A stretch of 14,370 bases of DNA from Microbacteriaceae bacterium (GTDB taxonomy: Bacteria; Actinomycetota; Actinomycetes; Actinomycetales; Microbacteriaceae), in NCBI GenBank assembly GCA_012511645.1, contig JAAZFP010000021.1:1-14370 (forward strand). The letters are read 5' to 3'. How positions within the stretch are numbered: position 1 is the stretch's first letter; each line of letters opens with the position of its first letter. The translations under genes and the position numbers were made by a program. The notes beneath the pieces are model-generated. The model was not told the origin of the DNA, did not search any database, and saw only the letters and a program-made list of their open reading frames with translations. This document shows positions 5,215 through 12,439 of this stretch, one piece after another.

Positions 5215-7044
5215 TTAGTACTTCCTCTCCATGGGCGGGTAGTTCAGCTCGCCCTTCTCATTCTTCGTGAAAACCACTGGCTTCCAGTCAAGCCTGATGT
5301 GGTCATCAGCGTCGGCCGAGTGGGGGTCGCCCGACAGGTAAGCCATGGTGTGCTGCATGTACTGCTCATCATCGCGATCGGGGAAGTCGTCGCGCATGTG
5401 ACCGCCGCGGCTCTCCTTGCGGTTACGAGCAGCGAACACGAGCACCTCTGCGAGATCAAGCAGGAAGCCCAGCTCAATCGCCTCGAGCAGGTCGGTGTTA
5501 AACCGCCTACCGCGATCCTGGATGCCAATGTGCTTGTAGCGGTTGCGCAGGTCATGAATCACGCCGAGCACCTCGGTGAGCGAGTCATGGGTGCGGAACA
5601 CCTGAGCGCCGCGATCCATCGCCTCTTGCAGCTCGCGACGAATGTCGGCGATGCGCTCGGTGCCGGTGCTCTCACGCAGCGACTCGACCAGCTCGCGAAC
5701 CTCCTTCGCAGGATCTGCGGGAAGATCAACGAACTCGGCGGTCTTCGCATAGTCAGCGGCGTTGTTGCCGCTTCGCTTGCCGAACACGTTGATGTCGAGC
5801 AGCGAGTTCGTGCCAAGACGGTTCGAGCCGTGCACTGACACGCAGGCGCACTCGCCCGCAGCGTAGAGGCCCGGCACGACGGTGTCGTTGTCCATGAGCA
5901 CTTCGGCGTCGTTGTTCGTCGGGATGCCACCCATGGCGTAGTGCGCCGTCGGGAACACGGGAACCGGTTCGACGACCGGGTCGACGCCCAGGTAGGTACG
6001 AGCGAACTCGGTGATGTCTGGCAGCTTGGTTTCGAGCACCTCGGCACCCAGGTGGGTGCAGTCGAGGTAGACGTAGTCCTTGTGGGGGCCAGCGCCGCGA
6101 CCGTCGAGCACCTCTTGCACCATGCAGCGCGCCACGATGTCACGCGGAGCGAGGTCTTTAATCGTCGGAGCGTACCGCTCCATGAAGCGCTCGCCGCTCG
6201 CATTACGCAGAATCGCACCCTCACCACGAGCACCCTCGGTGAGGAGAATGCCGAGACCCGCAAGGCCGGTCGGGTGGAACTGGTAAAACTCCATGTCTTC
6301 AAGCGGCAGGCCCTTGCGCCAGATGATGCCCATGCCGTCGCCAGTCAGGGTGTGCGCGTTTGACGTGGTCTTGAACACCTTGCCAAAGCCGCCAGTGGCA
6401 AACACGATCGACTTTGCCTGGAAGACGTGCAGGTCACCGGTCGACAGCTCGTAGGCGACCACACCCGAAGGCTTGCGATCTTTCCCCTCGCCTGTCATGA
6501 CGAGGTCGAGCACATAGTACTCGTTGAAGAAGTTGACACCCAGCTTGACGCAGTTCTGGAACAGCGTCTGCAGGATCATGTGACCGGTGCGGTCTGCGGC
6601 GTAGCAGGCGCGGCGCACGGGCGCCTTACCGTGGTCGCGCGTGTGCCCGCCGAAGCGACGCTGGTCAATCTTGCCCTCGGGTGTGCGGTTGAACGGCAGA
6701 CCCATGTTCTCGAGGTCGATGACCGCGTCGATTGCCTCTTTCGCGAGGATCTCTGCGGCGTCCTGATCAACCAGGTAGTCGCCGCCCTTGACGGTGTCGA
6801 AGGTGTGCCACTCCCAGTTGTCTTCTTCAACGTTGGCAAGCGCCGCGGCCATGCCACCCTGCGCTGCACCAGTGTGAGAACGCGTCGGGTAGAGCTTGGT
6901 AATCACCGCAGTCTTGGCCTTGGGCCCCGCCTCAATGGCCGCGCGCATGCCCGCGCCGCCCGCGCCGACAATGACGACATCGAACTGGTGATAGGTGACA
7001 CCGTCTTTGACGGTGACGTCGCCCTCTTGGGTGTTGGTAGTCAC
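5215..7044 (-). CDS. sdhA: Succinate dehydrogenase flavoprotein subunit, 609 aa
   Basis: This catalytic subunit oxidises succinate to fumarate in the TCA cycle and feeds electrons to SdhB. The FAD-binding GxGxxG lies at residues 27-32 and the covalent FAD His is His57 in SHTGAAQGG. Active-site residues seen by motif are His257 (QFHPTG), Glu270 (LLTEGARGEG), the proton-shuttle Arg301 (APRD), His368 (HYAMGG) and Arg409 (GSNRLGTNSL). These match E. coli His242, Glu255, Arg286, His354 and Arg399. Length fits the family. The start is a GTG at 7044, with GGAG about 10 nt upstream. It lies 48 bp after sdhD and 3 bp before sdhB in one operon. No sign of damage is visible. Confidence 0.97.
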   Translation of the reverse strand: MTTNTQEGDVTVKDGVTYHQFDVVIVGAGGAGMRAAIEAGPKAKTAVITKLYPTRSHTGAAQGGMAAALANVEEDNWEWHTFDTVKGGDYLVDQDAAEILAKEAIDAVIDLENMGLPFNRTPEGKIDQRRFGGHTRDHGKAPVRRACYAADRTGHMILQTLFQNCVKLGVNFFNEYYVLDLVMTGEGKDRKPSGVVAYELSTGDLHVFQAKSIVFATGGFGKVFKTTSNAHTLTGDGMGIIWRKGLPLEDMEFYQFHPTGLAGLGILLTEGARGEGAILRNASGERFMERYAPTIKDLAPRDIVARCMVQEVLDGRGAGPHKDYVYLDCTHLGAEVLETKLPDITEFARTYLGVDPVVEPVPVFPTAHYAMGGIPTNNDAEVLMDNDTVVPGLYAAGECACVSVHGSNRLGTNSLLDINVFGKRSGNNAADYAKTAEFVDLPADPAKEVRELVESLRESTGTERIADIRRELQEAMDRGAQVFRTHDSLTEVLGVIHDLRNRYKHIGIQDRGRRFNTDLLEAIELGFLLDLAEVLVFAARNRKESRGGHMRDDFPDRDDEQYMQHTMAYLSGDPHSADADDHIRLDWKPVVFTKNEKGELNYPPMERKY

Positions 7045-7092
7045 TGTGTTGCTACTCCATTCAGCAATAACGAAGGCCGGAAAACGCGCGGC

Positions 7093-7536
7093 TTAGAGAT
7101 TCGCGCAGAACGACGCGACGAGGTCAGCGGGTGCACCAGCGGGGCACGGATCGAAGGTCAGCACGACGAGGGTGCCGAGCAGAATCAGCAGCGCGGCTGA
7201 CAGGAAGAGCGCGACCTTCAGGCCCTTTGCCAGGCCTGGGCGGCTCACATAGTCGTTCACGATGGTGCGCATACCGTTGGCGCCGTGGATCAGCGCGAGC
7301 CACAGCAGCAGAATGTCCCACACCTGCCAGAACGGATTGGCGAGCTTGCCACCCACGAAACCGAAGTCGATCGCCGCGATGCCGTCGCCCACCATCAGGT
7401 TCGAAAAGAGGTGCCCGAAGATGAGCACAACGAGCAGCACGCCCGAGGCGCGCATGTAGATCCAGCCCCACTTCTCCCAGTTGGTGCGTTTCTTCGCGGG
7501 AGTCTGCGAGCGAGGGGTGTCAATCGTCATAGCCAT
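7093..7536 (-). CDS. sdhD: Succinate dehydrogenase membrane anchor subunit, 147 aa
   Basis: This hydrophobic anchor of complex II has three predicted membrane helices, at roughly residues 30-49, 70-90 and 105-128. The polar N-terminus (residues 1-25) is rich in Lys and Trp near the membrane entry (NWEKWGW). His42 in the first helix and His84 in ALIHGANGMR are likely haem or quinone-site residues by family position. The NDY at 94-96 matches the conserved Asp-Tyr near the quinone site. The ATG at 7536 follows AAGGGG at about 8 nt; a second ATG two codons later is also possible. The gene lies 12 bp downstream of sdhC and 48 bp upstream of sdhA. The symbol follows operon order and helix pattern, as SdhC and SdhD naming varies between species. 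Confidence 0.92.
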   Translation of the reverse strand: MAMTIDTPRSQTPAKKRTNWEKWGWIYMRASGVLLVVLIFGHLFSNLMVGDGIAAIDFGFVGGKLANPFWQVWDILLLWLALIHGANGMRTIVNDYVSRPGLAKGLKVALFLSAALLILLGTLVVLTFDPCPAGAPADLVASFCANL

Positions 7537-7548
7537 GTCTCTCGCCCC

Positions 7549-7968
7549 TTAGTGTCCGAAGACGTTCATCAGGTGACGCGGGGTGAAGCCCAGCATCACG
7601 ATTACCCACAGCACAAGCACGATCCAGAACATCGTGCGCTGGTACTTCGTGCCCTTGCTCCAGTAGTCGACCAGGATGATGCGCAGGCCGTTGAGCGCGT
7701 GATAGGCGATCGCGCCGACAAGAGCCGTCTCGCCGAGCCCCATGATGGGGTTCTTGTAGGTGCCCATAACCGCGTTGTAAGCCTCGGGGCTCACCCGGAT
7801 CAGCGCGGTGTCGAGCACGTGCACGAGCAAGAAGAAGAAGATCGCCACACCGGTGATGCGGTGCAACACCCACGACCACATACCTTCAGCACCTCGATAC
7901 AGGGTGCCGCCTGGCATGCGACTCTTCTTGGGCGCCGAGGGGGCGACCTGGGCGGGTTGGGCTGACAC
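7549..7968 (-). CDS. sdhC: Succinate dehydrogenase cytochrome b556 subunit, 139 aa
   Basis: This membrane subunit of complex II helps bind haem b and quinone. Three hydrophobic helices are visible, at roughly residues 38-57, 76-99 and 113-128. The family signature HRITGV lies at 36-41. His50 (LVHVLDT) and His90 (AYHALNGLRIILVDYW) are conserved positions, the latter the probable haem ligand. I chose the GTG at 7968 because AGGAGG lies 6 nt upstream. The ATG at 7974 touches the Shine-Dalgarno directly and is too close, and the GTG at 8037 would add 23 residues unlike the family. It is the first gene of sdhCDAB and is divergent from manC, from which it is separated by about 200 bp. Confidence 0.93.
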   Translation of the reverse strand: MSAQPAQVAPSAPKKSRMPGGTLYRGAEGMWSWVLHRITGVAIFFFLLVHVLDTALIRVSPEAYNAVMGTYKNPIMGLGETALVGAIAYHALNGLRIILVDYWSKGTKYQRTMFWIVLVLWVIVMLGFTPRHLMNVFGH

Positions 7969-8072
7969 GAGCATCCTCCTAGGATCGGGTTGCACCGATT
8001 GCGCGGTATCCGAATGCGAGGCCCACCGCGGGCACACTGCTGTGCTGCAACATGAAACCTCTTGCGCATCCC

Positions 8073-8078
8073 ATTATG
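8073..8078 (-). promoter_or_regulatory. Putative -10 element of the sdhCDAB operon
   Basis: On the minus strand this reads CATAAT, five of six matches to TATAAT. Transcription would start near 8066, leaving a leader of roughly 100 nt before sdhC. The leader has a small hairpin (ATCGG/CCGAT, 7984-7988 with 7995-7999) just upstream of the AGGAGG. No convincing -35 is seen. Confidence 0.4.
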
Positions 8079-8156
8079 GCACTGATCACCACTCGATTCT
8101 CACCACCCACACCTCACCTTCATCTGATGTTTGATCGGTCGGCCGCGAATGCCAAC

Positions 8157-8162
8157 TACACT
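8157..8162 (+). promoter_or_regulatory. manC: Putative -10 element of manC
   Basis: TACACT fits the TANNNT pattern and ends 8 nt before the ATG at 8171, so the mRNA would be leaderless or nearly so. No Shine-Dalgarno is present before that ATG. A TTGATC at 8131-8136 is 20 bp upstream, longer than an ideal spacer. Confidence 0.4.
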
Positions 8163-8170
8163 TGGCAGTC

Positions 8171-9289
8171 ATGAACGAGTCGACGGCCATGAGCCGCTTT
8201 ACCTGTGTGATTCCGGCCGGCGGCGCAGGGTCACGTCTGTGGCCACTCTCACGGGCAAACGCACCGAAGTTCCTGCTCGACCTCACCGGCAGCGGCACCT
8301 CACTCCTGCGCACCACCTGGGATCGCCTCACCCCGCTGGTGCCCTCCGAGCGCATCATGGTGGTCACCGGTGTTGCTCACCGCGACTCCGTGATGAAGCA
8401 GCTTGGCGAGCTTGACGCCGAGAACCTGGTCACCGAGTCAGAACCCAAAGACTCCTCGGCAGCCATCGGGCTCGCTGCGGCGATCCTTGAGCTGCGCGAT
8501 CCAGACGCGATCCTCGGCTCATTCGCTGCCGACCATGTGATTCGCGGCAGTGTGCTGTTTCAGCGCGCCGTGCGCACCGCAGTACAGGCCGCGGATCAGG
8601 GATACATCGCGACGATCGGCATCCACCCCGGCTTCCCGTCAACCGGGTTCGGCTACATCGCATGCGGCAAAGCCCGCAGCGACCTCGCCCCCTTCGACGT
8701 CTACGACGTGACCGAGTTCGTCGAAAAGCCCGACGAGGCGACCGCAAGCGACTACTTGCAGCGCGGCGGCTACCTCTGGAATGCCGGCATGTTCATCGCG
8801 AAGGCATCCGTGTTGCTCGACCAGATGGCCGAGTCAGAGCCCGAGATGGTTGCGGCGCTGCGCGAGATCGCCGCTGCCTGGGGCACCGATCAGGCAGCCT
8901 CGGTGCGCGAGCGGCTGTGGCCCACCCTGCCAAAGGTGGCCATCGACTACACCGTTGCCGAGCCCGCCGCACAGGTCGGCAAGATGGTCTGTGTCGCAGC
9001 ACACTTCGAGTGGGATGACGTCGGCGACTTCGCGAGCGTCGCGAACCTGCTGCTGCGCGGTCGCAAGGGCGACCTCGCGGTGCTTGGTGACGGCGCCCAG
9101 GTGCTCAGCGACAACTCGAGCGGCATCGTCGTGAGCGAGAGCGACCGCCTGGTGGCGCTCGTCGGCATGGATGATGTGGTGGTCGTTGACACGGCCGATG
9201 TGCTGCTCGTCACCTCAAAACAGCACGCACAAGACGTGAAGACGCTCGTGAACCGCATGAAGGGGCACGGCGGGAAGCACCTGCTCTAG
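8171..9289 (+). CDS. manC: Mannose-1-phosphate guanylyltransferase, 372 aa
   Basis: This enzyme makes GDP-mannose from mannose 1-phosphate and GTP for cell-wall glycolipids and glycans. The nucleotidyltransferase domain shows the GTP-binding GGAGSRLWPLSR (residues 17-28), SFAADH (117-122, metal-binding Asp121), FVEKP (183-187), WNAGMF (203-208), AIDYTV (257-262) and WDDVGD (281-286). It ends in a left-handed beta-helix-like region. The 372-aa length means the phosphomannose isomerase domain of bifunctional enzymes is absent. The start is ambiguous. ATG at 8171 fits a leaderless transcript from TACACT at 8157-8162, while ATG at 8189 (MSRFTCVIPAGG) is six codons later, also without a strong Shine-Dalgarno. 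It diverges from sdhC and converges on lysS. Its substrate may come from the mutase at 793, if that is a phosphomannomutase. Confidence 0.93.
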   Translation: MNESTAMSRFTCVIPAGGAGSRLWPLSRANAPKFLLDLTGSGTSLLRTTWDRLTPLVPSERIMVVTGVAHRDSVMKQLGELDAENLVTESEPKDSSAAIGLAAAILELRDPDAILGSFAADHVIRGSVLFQRAVRTAVQAADQGYIATIGIHPGFPSTGFGYIACGKARSDLAPFDVYDVTEFVEKPDEATASDYLQRGGYLWNAGMFIAKASVLLDQMAESEPEMVAALREIAAAWGTDQAASVRERLWPTLPKVAIDYTVAEPAAQVGKMVCVAAHFEWDDVGDFASVANLLLRGRKGDLAVLGDGAQVLSDNSSGIVVSESDRLVALVGMDDVVVVDTADVLLVTSKQHAQDVKTLVNRMKGHGGKHLL

Positions 9290-9298
9290 TCGTTGATA

Positions 9299-9398
9299 CG
9301 GAGGCGTAGGGTTTTGCTTTGCTTCGCAGGGAGCGGGGACCCCCGCGTGTCTGCGCCACGCGCCCCGATGCTGCGCAAACCAAAACCCTACGCCTCCG
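9299..9398. repeat. Long hairpin element 1 in the manC-lysS gap
   Basis: CGGAGGCGTAGGGTTTTG (9299-9316) is perfectly repeated in inverted form at 9381-9398. Inside it, TTTGC/GCAAA, GCAG/CTGC, GGGG/CCCC and CGCGTG/CACGCG continue the stem with bulges to a 7-nt loop at 9350-9356. The result is one imperfect hairpin of about 100 nt. It begins 10 bp after the manC stop and may serve as a terminator between convergent genes, although no T tract follows. Confidence 0.8.
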
Positions 9399-9430
9399 CC
9401 GCACGCCGTTGTCGCGGAATGCTTGAGGAA

Positions 9431-9532
9431 GCGAGCGGAGCGTATTCGCACTGCTGAGCTTCGGGGCCGCGCGGCGATCAGACGCGCGAGGGGCCCCCGC
9501 TGTGCGAAGCAGGGCGAATGCGCTCCGCTCGC
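9431..9532. repeat. Long hairpin element 2 in the manC-lysS gap
   Basis: The 19-nt arm at 9431-9449 is repeated in inverted form at 9514-9532 with one mismatch. The stem continues inward through CTGCT/AGCAG, TCG/CGA, GGGGCC/GGCCCC and GCGCG/CGCGC. Like element 1 it is about 100 nt long, and both contain TGCTTCGCA or its complement. It ends 17 bp beyond the lysS stop codon. The two elements may be copies of a dispersed intergenic repeat. Confidence 0.75.
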
Positions 9533-9549
9533 GCCACCCCGAACAGCGC

Positions 9550-11103
9550 CTACTTGACGAGCGGGAAGAGGATCGTCTCGCGGATGCCGAGGCCGGTGAG
9601 CGCCATCAGCAGGCGATCCATACCCATGCCCATGCCGCCTGACGGTGGCATCGCGTGTTCGAGCGCGCGCAAAAACTCTTCGTCGACGCGCATCGCCTCA
9701 TCGTCGCCGCGGGCCGCCTCTTTCGCCTGCTGCACAAAGCGCTCGCGCTGCACGACCGGGTCAATGAGCTCAGAGTAGCCCGTCGCAAGCTCGAAGCCGC
9801 GCACATAGAGGTCCCACTTCTCGACCACACCACCAACACTGCGGTGGTGGCGAGTGAGCGGGCTCGTCTCAACCGGAAAGTCCATGACAAACGTGGGCTT
9901 CGTGAGCCCACCCTTGACGAAGTGCTCCCACAGCTCCTCTACGAGCTTGCCGTGGTTGGGCAGCTGCACCTCGACGCCTTCGGCGTCGGCGATCGCCTGC
10001 AGGTCGGCAACGCTGGTTTCGGGTGTGATCTCGCGGCCAGCCGCCTCGCTCAGCGTGCCATACATTGAGATGCGATCCCACTGACCACCGAGATCAAACA
10101 GTGTGCCGTCAGCCCACAGCACGGTGTGAGTGCCCTCGCGTTCGGTGCCAGCGTTGACGGCGAGCGCCGCGTGCTGAATGAGGTCTTGGGTGAGATCAGC
10201 GATGCCGTGATAGTCGGTGTAGGCCTGGTATGCCTCGAGCATCGCAAACTCGGGGCTGTGGGTGGAGTCAGCGCCCTCGTTGCGGAAGTTACGGTTGATC
10301 TCAAACACGCGCTCGAGCCCACCGACAACGGCGCGCTTCAAAAACAGCTCGGGGGCGATGCGCAGGTAGAGCTCGGTATCAAAGGCGTTCGAGTGTGTGA
10401 TGAACGGCCGGGCCGAGGCGCCACCGTGCATGGTCTGGAGCATCGGGGTTTCGGCCTCGATAAAGTCGCGCTCAGCAAAGGTCTGCCGCAGGCTTGCCAT
10501 GGTCTTTGCGCGGGTGCGCACGTTGATGCGGGCCTGCTCACGCTGGATCAGGTCGAGGTAGCGCTGACGCACTCGAGTTTCTTCGTTGAGTTCGGCATAC
10601 ATATTGGGCAGCGGCGCAATCGCCTTCGCAGCGATCTGCCATTCGCGCACCATGATCGAAAGTTCGCCGCGGCGGCTCGAGATGACCTCGCCGCTGATGA
10701 AGAGGTGATCGCCGAGGTCGACGAGCTCTTTGTAGCGCGCGAGCGACTCGTCACCGACTTCAGCAAGACTCACCATGGCCTGGATGCGGGTGCCGTCGCC
10801 GGCCTGCAGACTTGCGAAGCACAGCTTGCCGGTGTTGCGTTGAAACACCACACGGCCGGCCACCCCAACGGTCGTGCCAGACTGGCTGTCGGGTGTTTCT
10901 TCCAGGTGCGCCCACTCGGCACGCACTGCCTGAATGGTCGTGGTCACTGGCACCGCGACCGGGTATGCACCGCCGCCGAGGTCGTCCCCCGCGAGCTCGT
11001 TCAACTTGTCGCGCTTTTCGAGCCGCACCCGCTTCTGTTCGAAGACTTCTTCTTCGGTCAGTTCTGGGGTTTCTGGGGTTTCGGGCGCGGCGTGAGCACT
11101 CAT
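9550..11103 (-). CDS. lysS: Lysyl-tRNA synthetase, class II, 517 aa
   Basis: This enzyme charges tRNA-Lys with lysine in the cytoplasm. The N-terminal OB-fold anticodon-binding domain spans roughly residues 78-165. The class II catalytic core follows, with motif 1 around FIEAETPML (214-222), motif 2 from RVFEINRNFRNEG to EFAMLEAY (265-292) and motif 3 GGMGMGMDRLLM (489-500). The first 20 residues are a Pro/Glu/Thr-rich extension (PETPETPEL) not needed by the fold. I chose the ATG at 11103, with AAAGGA about 10 nt upstream. A GTG at 11124 would add seven residues but has no ribosome binding site. The gene diverges from the MFS exporter and converges on manC across a hairpin-filled gap. All catalytic motifs are intact. 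Confidence 0.97.
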   Translation of the reverse strand: MSAHAAPETPETPELTEEEVFEQKRVRLEKRDKLNELAGDDLGGGAYPVAVPVTTTIQAVRAEWAHLEETPDSQSGTTVGVAGRVVFQRNTGKLCFASLQAGDGTRIQAMVSLAEVGDESLARYKELVDLGDHLFISGEVISSRRGELSIMVREWQIAAKAIAPLPNMYAELNEETRVRQRYLDLIQREQARINVRTRAKTMASLRQTFAERDFIEAETPMLQTMHGGASARPFITHSNAFDTELYLRIAPELFLKRAVVGGLERVFEINRNFRNEGADSTHSPEFAMLEAYQAYTDYHGIADLTQDLIQHAALAVNAGTEREGTHTVLWADGTLFDLGGQWDRISMYGTLSEAAGREITPETSVADLQAIADAEGVEVQLPNHGKLVEELWEHFVKGGLTKPTFVMDFPVETSPLTRHHRSVGGVVEKWDLYVRGFELATGYSELIDPVVQRERFVQQAKEAARGDDEAMRVDEEFLRALEHAMPPSGGMGMGMDRLLMALTGLGIRETILFPLVK

Positions 11104-11149
11104 TCGGGCATGTTCCTTTGTCACTCGACATCTGCATTTCAGCGTCAGT

Positions 11150-11167
11150 GCTCCAGTCTATTGGAGC
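11150..11167. promoter_or_regulatory. Inverted repeat over the putative lysS -10
   Basis: GCTCCA-N6-TGGAGC has perfect 6-bp arms and a 6-nt centre. The centre carries a minus-strand TAGACT (11160-11155) that fits a -10 for lysS about 50 nt before its ATG. It could be an operator acting on lysS or the divergent exporter, or chance. Confidence 0.35.
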
Positions 11168-11198
11168 GCCGCCAGGCAACGGGCCTCCGCTGAACATA

Positions 11199-11204
11199 TA
11201 CGAT
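11199..11204 (+). promoter_or_regulatory. Putative -10 element of the MFS exporter gene
   Basis: TACGAT fits the TANNNT pattern and ends 7 nt before the GTG at 11212. This points to a leaderless transcript beginning at the GTG. No Shine-Dalgarno is seen upstream. Confidence 0.4.
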
Positions 11205-11211
11205 CTTGAGT

Positions 11212-12417
11212 GTGAACAGTCGTAGGCCGGTCTTGACCCCGCTCCTCCTCGGCATCCTTGGGTTCACCGGCGCGGTCAGCCCGCTCGCCACCGACATGTA
11301 CCTGGCCTCATTCGGCAGCATCCAATCTGACCTGGTCACAACCGCGTCGATGGTGCAGCTCACCCTCACGATGTTCTTTCTCGGCAACGCCTGTGGCCAG
11401 CTCATCATCGGGCCGCTCTCTGACACATTCGGGCGACGAAGGCCGCTGCTCATCTCACTGAGCATCTATACGGCGGTCGGCATTGCTCTGGTGTTCGCCC
11501 CGACAATCGAGCTCTTCATCTGGATGCGCCTCATGCTCGGCTTCTTTGGATCGGCGGGCATTGTGCTGGCGCGAGCAATCGCAGTCGACCTGAGCCAGGG
11601 AGAGACCGCGGTCAAGGCACTCAGTGTGATCGCCATGGTTGGAGGGCTTGGCCCTCTCCTCGCTCCCCCAATCGGGGGCATCACCCACGATCTCTGGGGA
11701 TGGCGAGGCACGCTTGCAACGATGGCCGCCCTGTCAGTGCTCGTGCTGGTGCTCTCCTGGATCTTCATTCCAGAATCGCTGCCGCCCGCGCGACGGCGTT
11801 CCGGCAATATCTTTGCGAGCTACGCGCCGATCCTTGGCCTCATCCTGGCGCCTCGGTATCGCTTTTTTATGCTGGCGTTTGTGCTCGGGTTCACCGCAAT
11901 GTTCGGCTACATTGCAGCCTCACCGTTTGTGGGACAAAATGTCCTCGGCATGTCGCCGCTCATGTATGCGTTTGCGTTTTCGGCGAGTGGCACCGCGCTG
12001 ATCGCGAGCAACCTCATCAACGCGCGAATCGCGGCACGAGTGGGGCCGCAGCGCATGCTGCGGTTCGGCATCGCGTTGCTGGCGGTCAGCTCAATCGCGA
12101 TGCTCTCCCTGTCGTTGACAGGCGCACTGACCGTGTGGAGCTTCATCGTCTGCGCGTTCGTGCTCACCGGCGGCGCGGGGTTCAGCATGTCGAACGCCAG
12201 CGCCCTGGCCCTCGCCGAAGCACCACACGCGCGCGGTGTGGGCGCGGCTCTCATGGGCGCGACGCAGTTCGCGGTGAGCGGTCTCTCGGCACCGATTGTC
12301 GGCGCCTGGGGCGAGCACACCGCGGTGCCCATGGGCGTGGTCGTGTGTGTCGCGGCCCTCGCGACGGCGCTCATGGCCGCGCTCGGCTCGCGCGCCCCCC
12401 GGCGCGAGACTCACTAG
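11212..12417 (+). CDS. MFS drug-resistance transporter, Bcr/CflA type, 401 aa
   Basis: This is a 12-helix major facilitator of the DHA1 (Bcr/CflA) group, expected to export small toxic molecules by proton antiport from the cytoplasmic membrane. The first helix has the group's acidic residue in ATDMYLASF (Asp28). Motif A is GPLSDTFGRRRPL (67-79) after the second helix. The antiporter motif C is LGPLLAPPIGG (146-156). The length is normal. The GTG at 11212 is chosen because TACGAT lies 7 nt upstream; TTG at 11206 would add two residues. It is a single gene on the plus strand between minus-strand lysS and the DUF2520 gene, and ends 22 bp from the latter. A few codons are more AT-rich than in the neighbours (for example around TTTTTTATG near 11866), a weak hint of acquisition. 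The substrate cannot be predicted. Confidence 0.9.
   Translation: MNSRRPVLTPLLLGILGFTGAVSPLATDMYLASFGSIQSDLVTTASMVQLTLTMFFLGNACGQLIIGPLSDTFGRRRPLLISLSIYTAVGIALVFAPTIELFIWMRLMLGFFGSAGIVLARAIAVDLSQGETAVKALSVIAMVGGLGPLLAPPIGGITHDLWGWRGTLATMAALSVLVLVLSWIFIPESLPPARRRSGNIFASYAPILGLILAPRYRFFMLAFVLGFTAMFGYIAASPFVGQNVLGMSPLMYAFAFSASGTALIASNLINARIAARVGPQRMLRFGIALLAVSSIAMLSLSLTGALTVWSFIVCAFVLTGGAGFSMSNASALALAEAPHARGVGAALMGATQFAVSGLSAPIVGAWGEHTAVPMGVVVCVAALATALMAALGSRAPRRETH
12387..12408. terminator. Hairpin at the end of the exporter gene
   Basis: CTCGCGC (12387-12393) pairs with GCGCGAG (12402-12408) across an 8-nt loop, inside the last codons of the exporter. It lies between convergent gene ends, 32 bp past the DUF2520 stop on the minus strand. 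No T tract follows on either strand, so a terminator role is only possible. Confidence 0.3.
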
Positions 12418-12439
12418 CGGGTGGCATTCTCCTCGTCCC

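Noticed and set aside
6427..7200. A 257-codon plus-strand frame antisense to sdhA
   Set aside because: It has no motif and crosses the sdhA-sdhD junction; sdhA is complete on the other strand.
7969..8037. Longer SdhC starting at GTG 8037
   Set aside because: The extra 23 residues do not resemble the family and would place the strong AGGAGG inside the coding region.
9290..9549. Possible tRNA or small RNA gene in the manC-lysS gap
   Set aside because: The stems form two long hairpins, not a cloverleaf, and no promoter-like sequence is evident.
10126..11193. A 355-codon open frame antisense to lysS
   Set aside because: lysS on the other strand carries all class II synthetase motifs; the antisense frame has no domain or ribosome binding site.
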